A stretch of 64,000 nucleotides of DNA from Ignelater luminosus (GCA_011009095.1 VTPC01003688.1:31243-95242); one strand, 5' to 3'; numbered from the stretch's first letter, positions 35,101-49,800 are shown. The notes: a model not told the origin generated them from the sequence alone. Numbers and translations are program-made.

Positions 35101-38100
35101 AAATATGTTACATCACATTAAATAATGTGTAACCATGAATGTTTACAATGAATTTTAATTTTAGATAATGAGCAAGCACCATGCGAACAGCGAAGCTTCT
35201 TGTATTCTTGAAAACGATGGACAACAAATGGTTAATCAAATTACCAATGAAACAATTGAATTGAAATTTATGAATTTTCAAGATTTGGGGAAAGATAAAC
35301 CATGGATTATAGATTAGTACGACTATGCTTCAGAATAAAAAACTATCGATGTTTTTAAAAGAGGTCGTCAGCTTGCAGTTGCTTCTTTGACATTAGCCGG
35401 TATGTACAGCGAGTTCACTCAAAAAGCAAAACTTATTGAGTTTTTGTAAGCAAAAGGTGATATGTCAGAAATTTCACAAGTGGTATGAATCATTACCAGT
35501 ATCAAAAAAAGCCATAAATTCCGTACCTGCACGCAGCGTTTTAAAAAGCGCCTTCCTATTCCACTATCGTTTGTATTCGCGGTTAAGTATAAGTTGTTGC
35601 ATCGAAATTGATATTTATGTAGCGAAAAGCAGGTTGCTTTTAAAATCTGTGATGGGCTATAGTTATTAATATAGTTATCCAGGTAAAAGTAAGCAATTAA
35701 TAGCAGAGCATAATCATAGATGCTGGCAGCGCGTAAGCCTGATCACTGCATATCCTGTCAGTCACTACTTCTATAAATTCCGTTTCAAATACTAAAAAGT
35801 GGATGTGGCTTAGCCTTTCCAAAATATTTATCTCAAGCAATTTTAAATGCCGGCAATGTAATTTTATGTGTATTAAAAAACGTTTCCAGGTACTTTAGGC
35901 AGTTTAAAGTTCTGCAAGTTAGGTTAGAAGCTGTTGTTGAACTTATGACAATCTTTTAAAATAAAATACACTTCAAGCTACACCAAAAGAAAACACAAAG
36001 AACTAACAATAAATATTGACTTTAAATAAGGGCTTAATTCTTGAAGTACGTAGTAAACATCCTGTATCTCAGTCGCACCTTCAGCCGCCAATGTTGTCGT
36101 GTTCGAGGACCGTGCACGACGCGTCTACAAACAAAAGCAAGCCCGACTAATGGCCGCCGAAGGCGGTCACAGTTTTTGTTATTCCAAGAGACTTAAAGAG
36201 TCGTACCGCCGCAAGCGCGACGAAGCGACGCTGCAGGCGGACTTCCGCGAGAGCGAAGGTCGGTCCAGCTGCGCCACCTTTAGCTTTTTCACTATGAAAT
36301 GCTACTGAAAATTTTTTTTAGGAAATGTCTCAAAAGTCAATGTTTGCCAATATTTAGAAAGCAGGCCATGATATTAAATTTTGTTATTACATTTGATTTC
36401 AAAATAAAAAGTACCCTATGGTCACAAAAACCCTTTTTCAAAAGATCCAAGCACCAAGAAGAGATCACGGAGTAATTCGAGGTCTTGCTCGGCGTCTTTG
36501 AAACTAACTGCAAATCTCTAGGTGGAATATCCCTATAGGTAGAGCATGCCATCCCTCACAGTCTCTCTTTGTCTCACATTTTCACTTGACGAAGAACACT
36601 ATTGAACTCACAAGATTCTTGCACATGCCAACATAATTTTTACTGACATTTCCAGGTTTATCTGGACCCTGTGTTAATTCCGAAAATAAAAAGAAAATCT
36701 CAGTGGCGTAGAGTAGGGGATTGACGCTCCTTGCAATTCCCCGCCTCTGACAAAGATGTCAATCACAAGACTATGTAAGTTTAGAGTAACAAACATGTAG
36801 AAAATTTGGTCCCAATATCTCCCTTGTTTTTGACATCTCGAAAAAACAAATCTTTGATGAAACTGCCACCCTGTATCTCGTAAATAATACCTCTCTAGAA
36901 CACATGTTTATAATACAGGGTGTTTTACAAATAAATGTAAATACTTAGTAGGCGCATTTGGCGAAAAAATTAAGTCTTTTTTGTCATATAACTTTTTCCT
37001 AACGTGCACTATTTCCGCGATACAGGGTGTCAAAGTTTTATCTAGAACTTCTTGATTTCTGAATATTTCAAAAACCAAACTTGACATTGGAATGAAATTC
37101 TTTACACGTTTGTTGCTACAAGGTGTCTGATGTTTCACGTTTTGTGTATGATATTCTTATCAGAGGTGGAGAATTGGGGGTGAGCTAGTCCCGTAAGCTA
37201 AAGTGTCAAGATCATACGTCATCTTGAAAACATTGCTTCCCTTCGAACCGGACCAGGTGCGATCGATTCTGGTGGTGGTATTATGCATTTAAGAGGTTTT
37301 CATTAATTACCCCATGGAAACTGAGAACGAGCGGGTCAATGTGCCAAAAATAGCTTTTTTTGGCATACTCGTTTTTTAGATTTGGAAAACTACCAGACCG
37401 ATTTTGATGGTTTTTGTCCACATGATCCCTCTTGGACCCAGTAGTGACCTTCCACCGTCGGCTTTCTCCCAGGTAAAAGGGAGACGGAGCAAAGGTTGTT
37501 AGGATGTCCCCCCCCATTGTTATGAACCAACAAATGTCGAGGTTGGTTTTATAGGCGTCGGACAGGGGGGGGGGATTTGTGTTGTTGAGAGATATCGAAA
37601 AGGTTTTGGGAAGATCTTTACTATGGCGGTTTTGCGTACGACAACCGTTAAAACCAACTACCCAGGGAAGGCGCTAGGGGAATTTTCATTTCAAACGAAA
37701 GAAATTCATGGAGCGAGAAGAAGAAATGATAATAGCACGAAATTCGGCATGCATAATTATGGTGCCCCGGCATACCCTTTAAGAAGAAACAATTGCTACT
37801 CGGAAAGTAAACACGGGCGCTTTGCAGGTCCGGCTCGACACTAAATTTCGTAATTCACGAAAATGCTCTAAGCTTAAGTCCTATGTAGAAACGACTCTTC
37901 TCGGTATCTGGACGCAAAAACGATCCGAGTCGCTTCTGGTTTTCTACCCTTACATCACCGAAAAACAAAAAATGGAGCGTTTTGTACTGTAGCTCCGGAA
38001 CGAAGAATCGTATCGATATGGGACTCCTCTTGTTGTGTAGACTACAGTATAGGCTTTTATATGGGTGCGGTTCGAGCTATCTTCAATTGTTTGTCGGTAC

Positions 38101-41100
38101 AGTTATTTAAAAAAAAGTCGATATGATGTATCTTTGACGTTTTATAGCGCCCTTATATGTGGTACGTAGTCGAAACGGTGTGCATGAATGGATAGACCCA
38201 TCGATTGGCTTCAATTATATGTTTGTGTTGGTACCCCGAAAAACGCCATCTTCCGAATCAAAAAAGCGATAAACCAAAACTAATGCAAAATAAATTGCTG
38301 TATAGGAAGAAAAAGAAGATCGGGAAATAAAATTCATACCGTCTATATAGGTTCAGCAGTTACACACGTTCCAATAAAGAAATCTCAGAAATCCGAAAAT
38401 TTTAGGTCTGGAGCTGGGGGACTGAGACCTCCTTTAATTTCACCTATAGCGCTTATTGATAAGTAATTGTTCGCGAAACGGGTGCCAGTCGTACATCTAT
38501 CTGTTACCTGCGTCTAACTTAAATGAGGGGAAATCCTGGTTTTTATGGGTGAGGCCCCGTTTGTTGATACCCATGGAATAATTAGTTTCTCCATATTGTT
38601 TAGTGACGAATGTATTTCGACTTTGTACGCCACTGACGCCCTTTCTAATAAGTTGATTAAACTCATTCTCAGGAAGAAAGGTATCTGAGACCTTTATCTA
38701 TACGGTAATGCTACAGCAATCCAGATGGCGAAATATGAAAGGGCGGGAAAATTCTTGCAAGAAACCTCTGCATTCTCTATTATTTTACATTGGGTTAACT
38801 GGGAGAAATACTTACTAAATTTGATTAAAGCAGCACGCCCCTGGTGAGCGAGAAAATCTATTCGCTCCGTTTTAAAATATCCCGTTTTACTCACCATAAG
38901 TGTCTAATAATTTACATTCATCGTTTCGCTCTTGCATTTGAACGAGACTAGGCTGTTCTTAGGCGAGTCGTAGTCTGGCGGCTTTTCATTAAATGTCAAA
39001 TAGGAGACAAGTAACGGGGAGCCAAAGTTGGAAATCTTGCACTTTTTGAAAACGAAAAATTGAAATAACTCAAAAAGGGGTGGACCGATTTTGACCAGAC
39101 TTGGAGGGTAAGTGGAGTATAATGTTCTTCGACTACCCTATGCACGCGGTGACACCTAGCGGCGAAAATCGACAAAATCGACTGGGACCTTATAGGCAGG
39201 CTTAACGATCTAGAACCAGGGACACTATCGTGTAGAGCCCCCAAAGAATGTTTCGCCCCAAGCTGTTTTAAATTTTTGCGAAGATATTGAGATGGCATCT
39301 AGTATTTCGATGTTGCACTTCTTACGATTCGGCGCCTAGAGGGCACGACTGACCAAACCAAGCAGGGTTCGTAACTTGGAAACTGTAAGGGCTACGGGAG
39401 TCTAGTTCTTGCCGATCGACACAGCTTCGCAAGCACTATAGCAGGGCAGAGAGAAAGTCTGGTGAAAAACCAAAACATCCCAAAGCTTTCCAAAAAACCG
39501 TTTGGGGAATCTGCAAACTTTACAATCCCCATCAAAACCACCCGGATAATCTGATAAACATAATATTTGACAGTTATGTTCTGAGAGTGTTGATCTATCC
39601 ACTCGAGAAACCCCGATTTGATTCGATTAGCTCCACACTTTTCTCCACGGCACTCCGAGATGGTCACTTAGAAAATTTGTTACTCGATTAATTACGGTCC
39701 GATCAAGCTGGGTCTTTTTTAAATTAAAGAGCAACATCAGGGCAATAAGATTAGGTGAATACCAGTGGCGTCCCTTCGTTTTTTGGGGTCGATTAGAACA
39801 AAAAAACGTAGTTTACCTTTTACCGGACCTTTCTAGAGCAGTAATCGGAGTTTCCAGAGAGATGTTGTCGTAAAACCTTGATGGAATGGAGAAAAACAAG
39901 GTCATCTAACTCGAAAATGCGACAAAGTAAAACCGGTGCAAATACGGTTTTTCGTCATTTGTGGCGGAACGGTACGCCCTGTCGACTCGAAGCTTTAACT
40001 ATCCTAGAGAATGGGTAAAAATAAGTAAAACTTGTTTATATACCCTTTTTTCGAGAAAGCACTCCTTGTACCGGAAAATCTGATCTGATGGTATAAGGTA
40101 GAATAGTTGTTGCCCAAAGGCGTGCGGTCGGGTGATTGATAGAAGCTTTGTAGGGAGATACCTCGCGCTCTCGCATATCTGATTTTCATGGTGAAGGCTA
40201 TGTCAAGAGTTATAGAAGCATAGCACGTGTGTAAGAAGGCGATATGGACCGACTGGCGAATTTTAATGAAGTTATAACTTATTTCATAATATTTAACGCT
40301 TAATTTGAATCATGCAAAGGTAAAAAATTCTAAGTTGCCAGAAGGCAGCAATTTTAGTTAATAATAAAAAAATAAGGAAACTGTGGACATGCATTACATA
40401 ATCAACAAATAATAATTGTAAAACGTACCAACTGCATAAATAATAAATAATGTACTGGACGTGGGAACCTCTCCACTGCCAAAGCAAATTATTGCCGTTG
40501 TCAGCCAGTCACTACCGCTTTCGTCTCCAAAATCTATAGTTTCCATACAGTATTCATCCTGAGTTAATAATTTGTGTGTATCCAAAACCATTAGCGACCC
40601 ATTTCGTAACAATGCAAATTGATCGTCGTTAGGTATAAGAGGATATCTAAAATAAAAGAAAAATAATTCAAATTTTACCCTCTGACATTTTGTTGTTATT
40701 ATACTACAGAATATTTGTTACGACGACGTAATGGACTGTAAATATTGGCTTATTCTTTCAATTAAAAACTACAACCTTCCATTAAGAATATAATTTGTAA
40801 TTTCTACATTTGCCATTTTTTACATAAACAACAACATAGCAACAATAAACAAAAACAAACTTATCTGCATTAAATTCATTAACAAAAAAAGGGCGCCAAA
40901 TTTAAATTTTCATAACAAATTAAACAATATTAAAACCAACTCTTGAAAAAAACCTTGAAAGTTTCTTTTGTTTTCGTCGTCTGCATTATAAAATACTATA
41001 ATTAGAATATAATGATAAATAAAGAGGACCTTGACTTTGAATGACATTAAGAGTAGACTCGTATAAAATTTTTACCATGATTTTTATTTTTAATTGACCC

Positions 41101-43844
41101 AATTAGAAGTTGGTTAGTTTGTTTTCATTTACTAATTGCTTGAAACACTATCCATATAATAGAGAAAATTATTATTTGCTCTTATTGTAATATCAACATT
41201 TGTTGTACTTAAATGTGAAGCTTTTCAGTTAGGTACTACTTATATAAACAGCATTCTTTGGCATATTTATTAATTTCGATGCAACATCACATTAAAAATT
41301 CTGTAGTTGCTGTCTTTGCAAGAAAGTATCTCGTCTATATCCTGTAGACTTGGAAAAATGCCGCAACAAAAAATAAATTTATATTTGGGGATTATCAAAA
41401 TTCAAAAACTTAACTAAGTAAAAGCTAATGAGCGACTTACTGTTTGTGCTCACAATGGATGTGATTTACAAATGGTTCAAACATTATATCCCCTTTAGTG
41501 ATTGGTACATCATCAAGATGTGTACTATTATGATCATGCACATCTATTGTCGGTTCAAAACGTTGATTCTCATCTGCACAACCGGATACTGTCAGTACCT
41601 GATTTAATGGACAACATTTCTGTACACGCACGATTTTTTTATTCTCCTCCTAAAATCCAAAATTTGAAAAAATAGCCATTTAAAAAACCCACTAGTAACA
41701 TATTTACTGTCTTATCAGGATCGTGATTTGTAGCATTTGGCATTTCTAAATTCTTAGGTATCACTACATGTCCAAAATTATGTTTATACTGAATACACCA
41801 AACTCCAAAATAATCAAATTGATCGATCGTCAGATCATCAGGAAGTCTAATATAAATGTTCTGCCCAGTATAAGCAGAAATAGTGTTTCTCGAGCCTTTT
41901 TCATCAGGTACCAGGATTCCGCTTGATGATGGTTCTTTACCTTTTCCAACCCAAAAATGCGCATCTGGACCTTTACCATCATAATGCAAGTTTGGTATAA
42001 AGAATGTTTTTTTATCTACTATTATAATTGGACCAGAACGAAGTCCATGAGCTAATTGTTTGAATGGTTCTAATTGTATTCCAAGCAGTGTTTCTTTTTG
42101 CTTCTGTACCATCTAAAAAATTATTGACATTTTATGATAACATATCGATAACAATGATAACAATACTCACTAATTGTTTTGACGTGTCCCTTCCTTTGGG
42201 TGTAAGGACGTGTCCAAAATTTTGAGCAAATCTTCTACACCATATTCCAAAATAGTCGATTTGGTCTACAGTAAGCCCGTCTGGAAGTCTGATGGTTACA
42301 TTTTGTCCATTAAATGCAGAAAGTGGATCCGTTGAACCATTTTCATCAGGTACCGGAATCCCGGTTTTTGAAGGCCCTGGTCCATTTCCAACCCAAAAGT
42401 GAGCATCTGGGGCTTTACCATCATAATGCAAATTTGGTACAAAAAACGTTTTATTGTCTAGTATTGTAATAGGACCCGACTTTAAGCCATGGGCTAGTTG
42501 TGAGAATGGTGTCAGTTGAATAGGTTTGAATGGTAGCTCTGTCTGTAAAAAAAATCTTAGGTAGAAAATCATAACTCTACTTGCCTCAAATGCTTATTCC
42601 ATGCAAAATGTAATTTTGTAAGTAAGTATTCGCGTGCAGGAAACTCTGACAACGGAAAAACTGATTAAGCTAATCTGGATATTACATCTGAGATTTTTGC
42701 GGTTGCCCATGAACAAAATTACAGAATATGATTACGAACATTGCGTAAGTGTCGATAGTTAGTCACTGTTCACTAATTAGGACTATGACATCAACTATTC
42801 ACTAAACTAGAATGATTTATTATTCTCTGTTTAATTGTATTATTCGATACTTAGTTTATAAAGGTTTTACCTAATTTACAAAGTAGCCGCTGCAAAGTTT
42901 ATAACAAAGACTTGTTAATCCGTAAAACGCATGATGTGGTTCAATGTTATCACACTGTATTGGTCATCGTGATGATAACACCGCATTTATGATAATGATA
43001 AACGTGAGTTTTAAATATCTGTGTTGGATTTCAGTAAAGGTTTTTATTATCTTACATACACGGTCGCTTTATTATAAAAAATAATCAAAAATTATCATAA
43101 ACGTTGATACTGAAATTTCATACGCATTTCTGTTATTTATAAACAATTAAGAATGTAACGCAATTATTTTTATAGAACTAGATTACTTTAATTCGATTAT
43201 TTTGAAAATACTAGTAATTCTGTAAAGAATGCTGAAAATTCAAAGATAAACGCTGGAAATCTACTCTAAACACTCCAAGACACTAAATAATCAATATATT
43301 ATTATTAGTTTGAAATTAAGAATCCTGTCATACCACTCGAAAAGTAGAGGAATTTTTAGCTAATCCGTGGCACTACTTTGATCCTACAAAACCTAATGTC
43401 TAGATTTCCCAAAACTCTGTTTTTGGTCTTAGCCCATCTAAACTCAGCAGTGGCCTTGAGCGTAGGTAAGGAGGTTAATGCACAATAAAAACATTACATT
43501 TAACAAAATTTATTGAAATCCAAGTATAGATCAAAAATTAAAAATGGTAAAAAACATAAATGTATTTAATTAAATAATTAAAGCATACAGAGGACGTCTT
43601 CCTCTTTCTTCGCTTCTGCCCGGATCTCTTTCCGAGCGGTAACAGTAAGAGGCGCAGCGGCGACTGTTTTGCAAAGGGTGAAGAGGCAAGACTTGCAACA
43701 GGCGAGTGGCGTCGCCGGAGGTTTGCCGTCGAACGTGTCGAGTGTTTCAAAAAACCGACGGCGCGCGTCTCGGGCGAGCGCTTGTAGCGTTTGGTTCGCA
43801 TTCGACGAACGCTATTGCAAGGAGTGGTGCGTCAGGACGGTTTT

Positions 43845-43884
<40 letters not shown>

Positions 43885-46800
43885 CAGACCTTTCTAATGG
43901 GTGACTGTATCAACTTGGTCTTTTGTTTTTTGATTTGGCAGATACTACATACCTTAGAAACTGCTTTGGGACTGGAACTTTAATTGTTAGGTGTAGTGGA
44001 CAAATGGGTTTTAAATGATCCGGGGACCACCTACTGTTTTTAATTTTTTTTACATTACTTAGACTCTTAGGTGTAGTGGGACAATTCAAATCACTTTAAA
44101 ATGTCAACGAAGAGCGAAGGCTGACTTAGGGCCATCAAAGACGTAATCCGAGACATAGTGAAGTTCAACAAAAAGATCGTTAGAGAGTGAAGCCCAAATT
44201 GAATCATAGTGACATTTAGTTCTCCTAACAAGGTAGATGGAGGGCAAAGCCCGACCTGTGAATAAGAAGCTGGATGGAGCACGAAGCCCGACCTGTGGCC
44301 ACAGAAGGTGGTCCGCTACAAGGACGTAGCACGAGCCACTGTGACAAGCAGGTCTCTTAAGCAGGATGTGTAGGACAAACCTTGACCTGGGGCCCGAAGC
44401 TGGCTCGTTCGAAGGCGTAGCTCGTGTGATATTTAGCTCTCCTAACAAGATTGATAAAGGGCAAAGCTCGACCTAGCAGCCACCAAAAATGGGCCCTTCA
44501 AGAGCATAGCCTGAGCTATAGTAGCAATTACTCCTTTTAACAACATTAATGGAGGCTGTTTGATCAAAGGCAACTTGCTTTTCTCATATTTTCCACCTGA
44601 AGCAAAAAGTTTCTGAGTTTCATATCAGTAAATCAAATATTTTAAAGCAGTTTACACGCTAACGCGGAGGTCCGTCTGCGCCAGCTCTAGTTTAATATCA
44701 AAAGATATAAAAAACGTCTCTCTTTCTTCTCGCTTCTGCTCCGAATCTCCTTTTGAGATGTGGTGGTGGCGACGCGGGGGCTACTAATCCGGAAAAGGGC
44801 AAGAATGAACGTCACAATGGGCGGATGCCAAAGGTTCGCCGTCGCACGAATCGGGAAGTTTCGAAAAATCGACGGCGCGCCTCTTCCTCTTACCAACGAG
44901 CATTAAGGAGGTGCACGGAAAAGGACGAGCGCTTATAGTGTTTCGTTCGGATCCAACAAAGGCGACTGCTGCGAGTGGTGTGTCGGGACGATTTCGGCTT
45001 GCTTTTCGTGAATTTTTGTGAGGATTGCGTTTTATTTGGTTTTTTCTTTGTTTTGAAAGAGAAAGGGAGAGAGAAACAGAGGCAGAAGAAGAAAGGAAAA
45101 GAGGGAGAGAGAGAGAAAGAGAGAGAAACAGAAAAAGGGAGAGGGAGAGGGAGAGAGAGAGAGAGAGATACAGAAAGAAAGAAAGAAAAAATGTCTTCTT
45201 TGGATTTTTTTATTTTCTAATGGCGCATGTCGGGAGGCCCGTCAAAACTATCCGGAGGCCTTCGATAGTTTCTGTTTATTCATTAGGCGGATACTATATA
45301 CCTTAGGAGCGGATGATCCTATCGAGATGAGATTTTAATTGTTAGGTATGGTAGGGCAATGGCTTCCAGACGATCCAACCAGCACCGATAGGTGTTCTGT
45401 ACCTCGGGAACGGCTAGTACTATCTAGGCACCATCGACCGTGTTTTGTTTTTTTTTTGACAGTTGTCCTGCATCTGTGGATCGGCTGGTGCTATCAAGAT
45501 GGGATTTTGACGTTTAGATATGATGGAGGAGTGGCTCTGAAATGATTCGTGATACACCGATTGTGTTTTGTTGAGCTGGGGAAAGTCAGACCGCCAGCCA
45601 CTGATGTGTTGGAGGAACAAGCACGACATTTTGCAAACAAAAGCAACCGCGATCGGTGGTCGCCGGAGGCTTCTATTCCAAGACGATTGGAATGCCGCAG
45701 GCACGACAATGCGATTCTGAAGGTGTCGCCCTATAGATGATGTCTGCGCTAGCTCAAGTATTGTTTAATAATAAAATCAATAAAACTCCGCTAGATGAAA
45801 GTAAAAAAAAACTAATTAATTAATTGGCCAGACAACAATTTATATAATAAGTCGCAGAGAGCAAAATATAAACAAAAAACAATCAAACAACAGGAACTGT
45901 TTTCCTAGAACATTTAGAGAAAACTAAAAAAGAAGAAAAGATCTAGTTTCCACGGCAAAATGAATAAAGAAGAGGTCACTTTCAACGACGATGTTAGAAA
46001 AAATTTCTGATTATAGTTTATACTTCGTCTATTAATAGTAAATACAAATAACAAGTTTTCCAGGCTAGACTGTCTACATATTAATTAGTATCTACGTATA
46101 ATTTATTCCATTTTATAAACAATGCAAGCTTGTTAATTGATCTTTAGAGGTATGTTATTTATTTAATACAATCAATTGTTAATCAAATGAATTAATTAAT
46201 TAATGAACTTCTAAGAAAGTCTTAATACATTCTCAAGTAGTAATTATCCGCAATGCCTTTTGCAATTTAAGATATTTTACAAAAAAGCTTGAAACCTGTT
46301 TTGTACAAAATTAAATGTCGACGTTATAAAAAGGATTCTTAAAAATAGTGTAATTACAGAAATCACAATGATAAACTGAACTTTCAGGAATTTATTCACG
46401 GCGGTTTTTTTTCGCGATTCTACATTATTATTCCACTAGAATACAAAATCTTAAAAATAGTAAGCTTAATTACAGTTCAAGTGCAAATGTAAAATTTGGA
46501 CATTGTTATCCGTACTACTATACAGGGACATCATTAATAGGAGGAAGCCACGTGACCACTAATTTAAAAGTGGCGCGAAATTTTACCTTTCAACGTTGGC
46601 TAGACTCCCTCACGAGTACATTTCTAACCTAAAATTACATCGGCGTGCGTACGTTCCGTGGTTTCTTGGTCTCTGTTTTGCGTTTTCTACAGTTTATTTT
46701 GTTCTATTTAAAAATCAGTCTTTTTGAAGACTAAATCTGTTTTTTGTGAGTTAATCGAGGTAAGTTAGATTTAACGCATTCAAAGTGCGATAATAAATTT

Positions 46801-49800
46801 TAAAACTGCATAATTATTTCAGTTTGGAAGTTTACGTTTTTGCGATGCCTTTTACAAGCGAACAAGATAAATTTTTCTTAATAGCTCACTATCGAAGTGG
46901 AACACAGAATGCAGATGGTTCATGGACCTATTCATTACAATCTTGTATTCAACAATTTGAACAAGCTTTTCCTGAAGTGCAAGTCCACTACGATGCATTT
47001 GTACGTCGTAGGCATGATATACTCAAGCGGTTTGAAGAAAAACATTACATCTGCAAAGGCAAATCATCTGGTAGACCAACCGTATTAACTGATGAAGTTC
47101 TCGAGGACATGCAGATGCGAATGAATCGTAGTCTTCATAAATCCATTAAACGCCTAGCCACTGAAACAGGTAGGAATCTATTTGCATTAAACAAATAATA
47201 TGCTTTGCTTCATTCGTGTTTTAAATTATTAATTATTTTGAATTTATCACTTGTAGTAATTCAATTGTTTTACTAGCAAACTTAAATAAAAAACTGGCAC
47301 TGCTATTTATTTCTGAATTATTTACATTCATTAAACAATTTAAACTATTTTAAACCATAATCTAACCAACAACTTTTTCCGCAGGATTTTCATATGGAAG
47401 TTGCCAAGTTGCATTAAAAAAGAAGCTACGAATGCATCGNNNNNNNNNNNNNNNNNNNNNNNNNNNNNNNNNNNNNNNNNNNNNNNNNNNNNNNNNNNNN
47501 NNNNNNNNNNNNNNNNNNNNNNNNNNNNNNNNNNNNNNNACAAGAACTGTTTCCGCATGATCATCAATTACGAGTTCAATACTGTTAGTGGTTTACGCCA
47601 CACTTGAACAACGATGACATATTAAATATTACATTTATGTCAGATGAAGCATGGTTTCATTTGTCGGGCTATGTGAACAGCCAAAATTACAGAACACCTT
47701 TTATCGAACAACTATTGGACGATGAAATCCAAGAGGGCTACTTCCAGCAAGATGGTGCATCAGCACATACGTCACGCACCACTATTCGTTATTTGGAAGA
47801 GTTCTTTGATGACCGAGTGATTAGTTGTGGACGATGGCCCCCTCGGTCTCCCGATCTCACACCATTAGATTTTTTTTCTATTTGGGCATTTGAAGAATAA
47901 TGTTTACAGGCACCGTCCACAGAATATTGACGAATTAAAAGAGGCCATACAAAATTAAATTAATAATATATCACCAGAAACCTTAGTTTCAGTTTTCGAT
48001 AGTATCAAAAATAGAGTTCGGTTATGTTTAGAGACACAGGGTGGCCATATCGAACCATTTATGTAATTTGTACATAAATTGCAATAAAATGTAAAATAAC
48101 TAAATGAAATTGTAAAATTTAAGATAAATGTAAGCCTTTATTTTTAATTAAATTCTAGTAACCTGCTACCTAATGAATTATTTTTTTATATATAAATTAT
48201 GGCAGCTGAAATAATTGCGATTTTTAGTTCTGTTATCTAGCATACCTAGTTCTAGGTATTATATTACATTAATTTCGGAAAATAAAATTAAACGTCAATT
48301 ATTAATCTTTAATTATTCCCAGAACACGATTGTGTTAAGCCGGCTGCCAAAGTGCCGATTTTGATAAATGGTTTTTTTAAATATAAAATTAAACATTTAA
48401 TGACTTTTAATGATTGAGTATGTAGATCATTTATGCATGCATAACTATACAAAAAAATTTATTATTAAATATTTAGTTTTAAATTTAAATGAGTTTGAAC
48501 TTCAAATATTGTATAAATAACTAAGTATTAGTGCGTTTACCCTACCTGCATAATTATCTTTTTATGAAACATCCTTCATAGTGGACAATTAAATTTAATA
48601 ACATCGAAAAAATAACTAAAAAGCTCTTGTTGAACAGCTACATCAGCATTGTTTGGGCCTTACCTAATTCTTGTTTTAAAAATATCTTTAATATATTGTC
48701 ATTTTTTAATTTTCCAATTTTATATATAATTATCTTTAAATATTTAAGTTTCTAAGTAGTTTCATCATATACCCAATACTACGCCACTGGAAAACTACAT
48801 AATTCTTTATTACAACAGAGCTGCCAACAGTGCAAGATGTGTTGCCTAACCAACAGTAAATTTCGTGGTCACGTGGCTTCCTCCTATTTATGATGTCCCT
48901 GTACTTATTTCATAACTTAAAATAATATTAAGAGACACATAATGTATAACACAAAACTAAATTCATTATGTATGTGGCGCTATTAATTAAAGATAGCCTT
49001 GCCGATAATTCTTACCTTATTTATTTGCCAATCAACAAAACGCGCATGCATTACATTAATTAATTTAAACTATTTAATTATTGCAAAACAAAAAACTGTC
49101 TCCAGCGTTCAAGAATTTGAGTTAGTATTAGTTAATACAGTTTCAGAAGTGTTTACCATTGCTGATAAACCTGTTATGTTCATAGGTTATACATTAAGTA
49201 AGGTTTATTGAGACAAGACACATTATCATCATTATTACTAAGCAAATATACCACGAATTTATATCATCCTTTATCCTGTGACGTAAGTGTTCATAAAAAA
49301 AAGAAAGATTCCCCAAATTTTTTAGGGCGTGACCTTTTTGTAACATGCTATACTTCAAATTAAATAAACTTGTAAGTAACTTACGTACAGAATCAGAAAA
49401 AATCTTATCTTATTTTCAACAGTAAGAAAAATAAAAGTTTCATCAATCAAAGATAAATTTAGATAAGGCTGACTGTAAAGTGTAAGTAAATATTTTAGAA
49501 GAAAACCATAAGCTAGACGCTAAAACATACACAAATTCATACTAAATCAATGCTTGCAAATACGCAGATAATAAAAGTTTGTGGTATTCCTACTTTCGAA
49601 CTAATAACCTGTTGGTTCTTTAGTGTTAACAAACATTCATGTTCAGAGTAGATTCTCTACGTTTCCTAGCATATTCAAACATTTAATAATTGTAAGTCCT
49701 TAAATCCGATTTGCCACTTTATAGTTTTGTAAATTTTAGACGTACTTTCTGTAAAATTAAACTAGCGCTTCACATTACCTAAAGAATCCTTTGTATTGTG

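Larger units (their letters stand above)
43560..45770. repeat. Cluster of GC-rich repeat units (family R3)
   Basis: Units starting with TCTCTTTCTTC-CGCTTCTGC recur at about 43600 and 44725. Each is followed by a GC-rich block ending in (C/A)GACGGCGCGC near 43757 and 44869, then a purine-rich tract (43847-43879 and 45055-45190), then TTAGGTGTAGTGG or TTAGGTATGGTAGG near 43987 and 45340. A third, partial unit lies at about 45600-45770. So the region is a two- to three-fold tandem of a roughly 1.1-kb unit. Open frames here overlap on both strands and follow the repeat; I do not call genes. Confidence 0.6.
46523..48901 (+). mobile_element. IS630/Tc1-type DNA transposon with DUF4817-like transposase
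   Basis: Ends are inverted copies of CAGGGACATCAT(T/A)AATAGGAGG, extended over about 37 bp through AAGCCACGTGACCAC. Both flanks are TA, the target duplication of this superfamily. The transposase gene inside is broken and contains the assembly gap. Confidence 0.85.

Noticed and set aside
37301..37620. Possible coding frames near the G runs at 37510 and 37565
   Set aside because: No motif, no conserved splice signals; the runs of G give spurious open frames.
43538..45306. Arg/Glu-rich frames on both strands
   Set aside because: They follow the GC-rich repeat units and polypurine tracts and are open on both strands at once.
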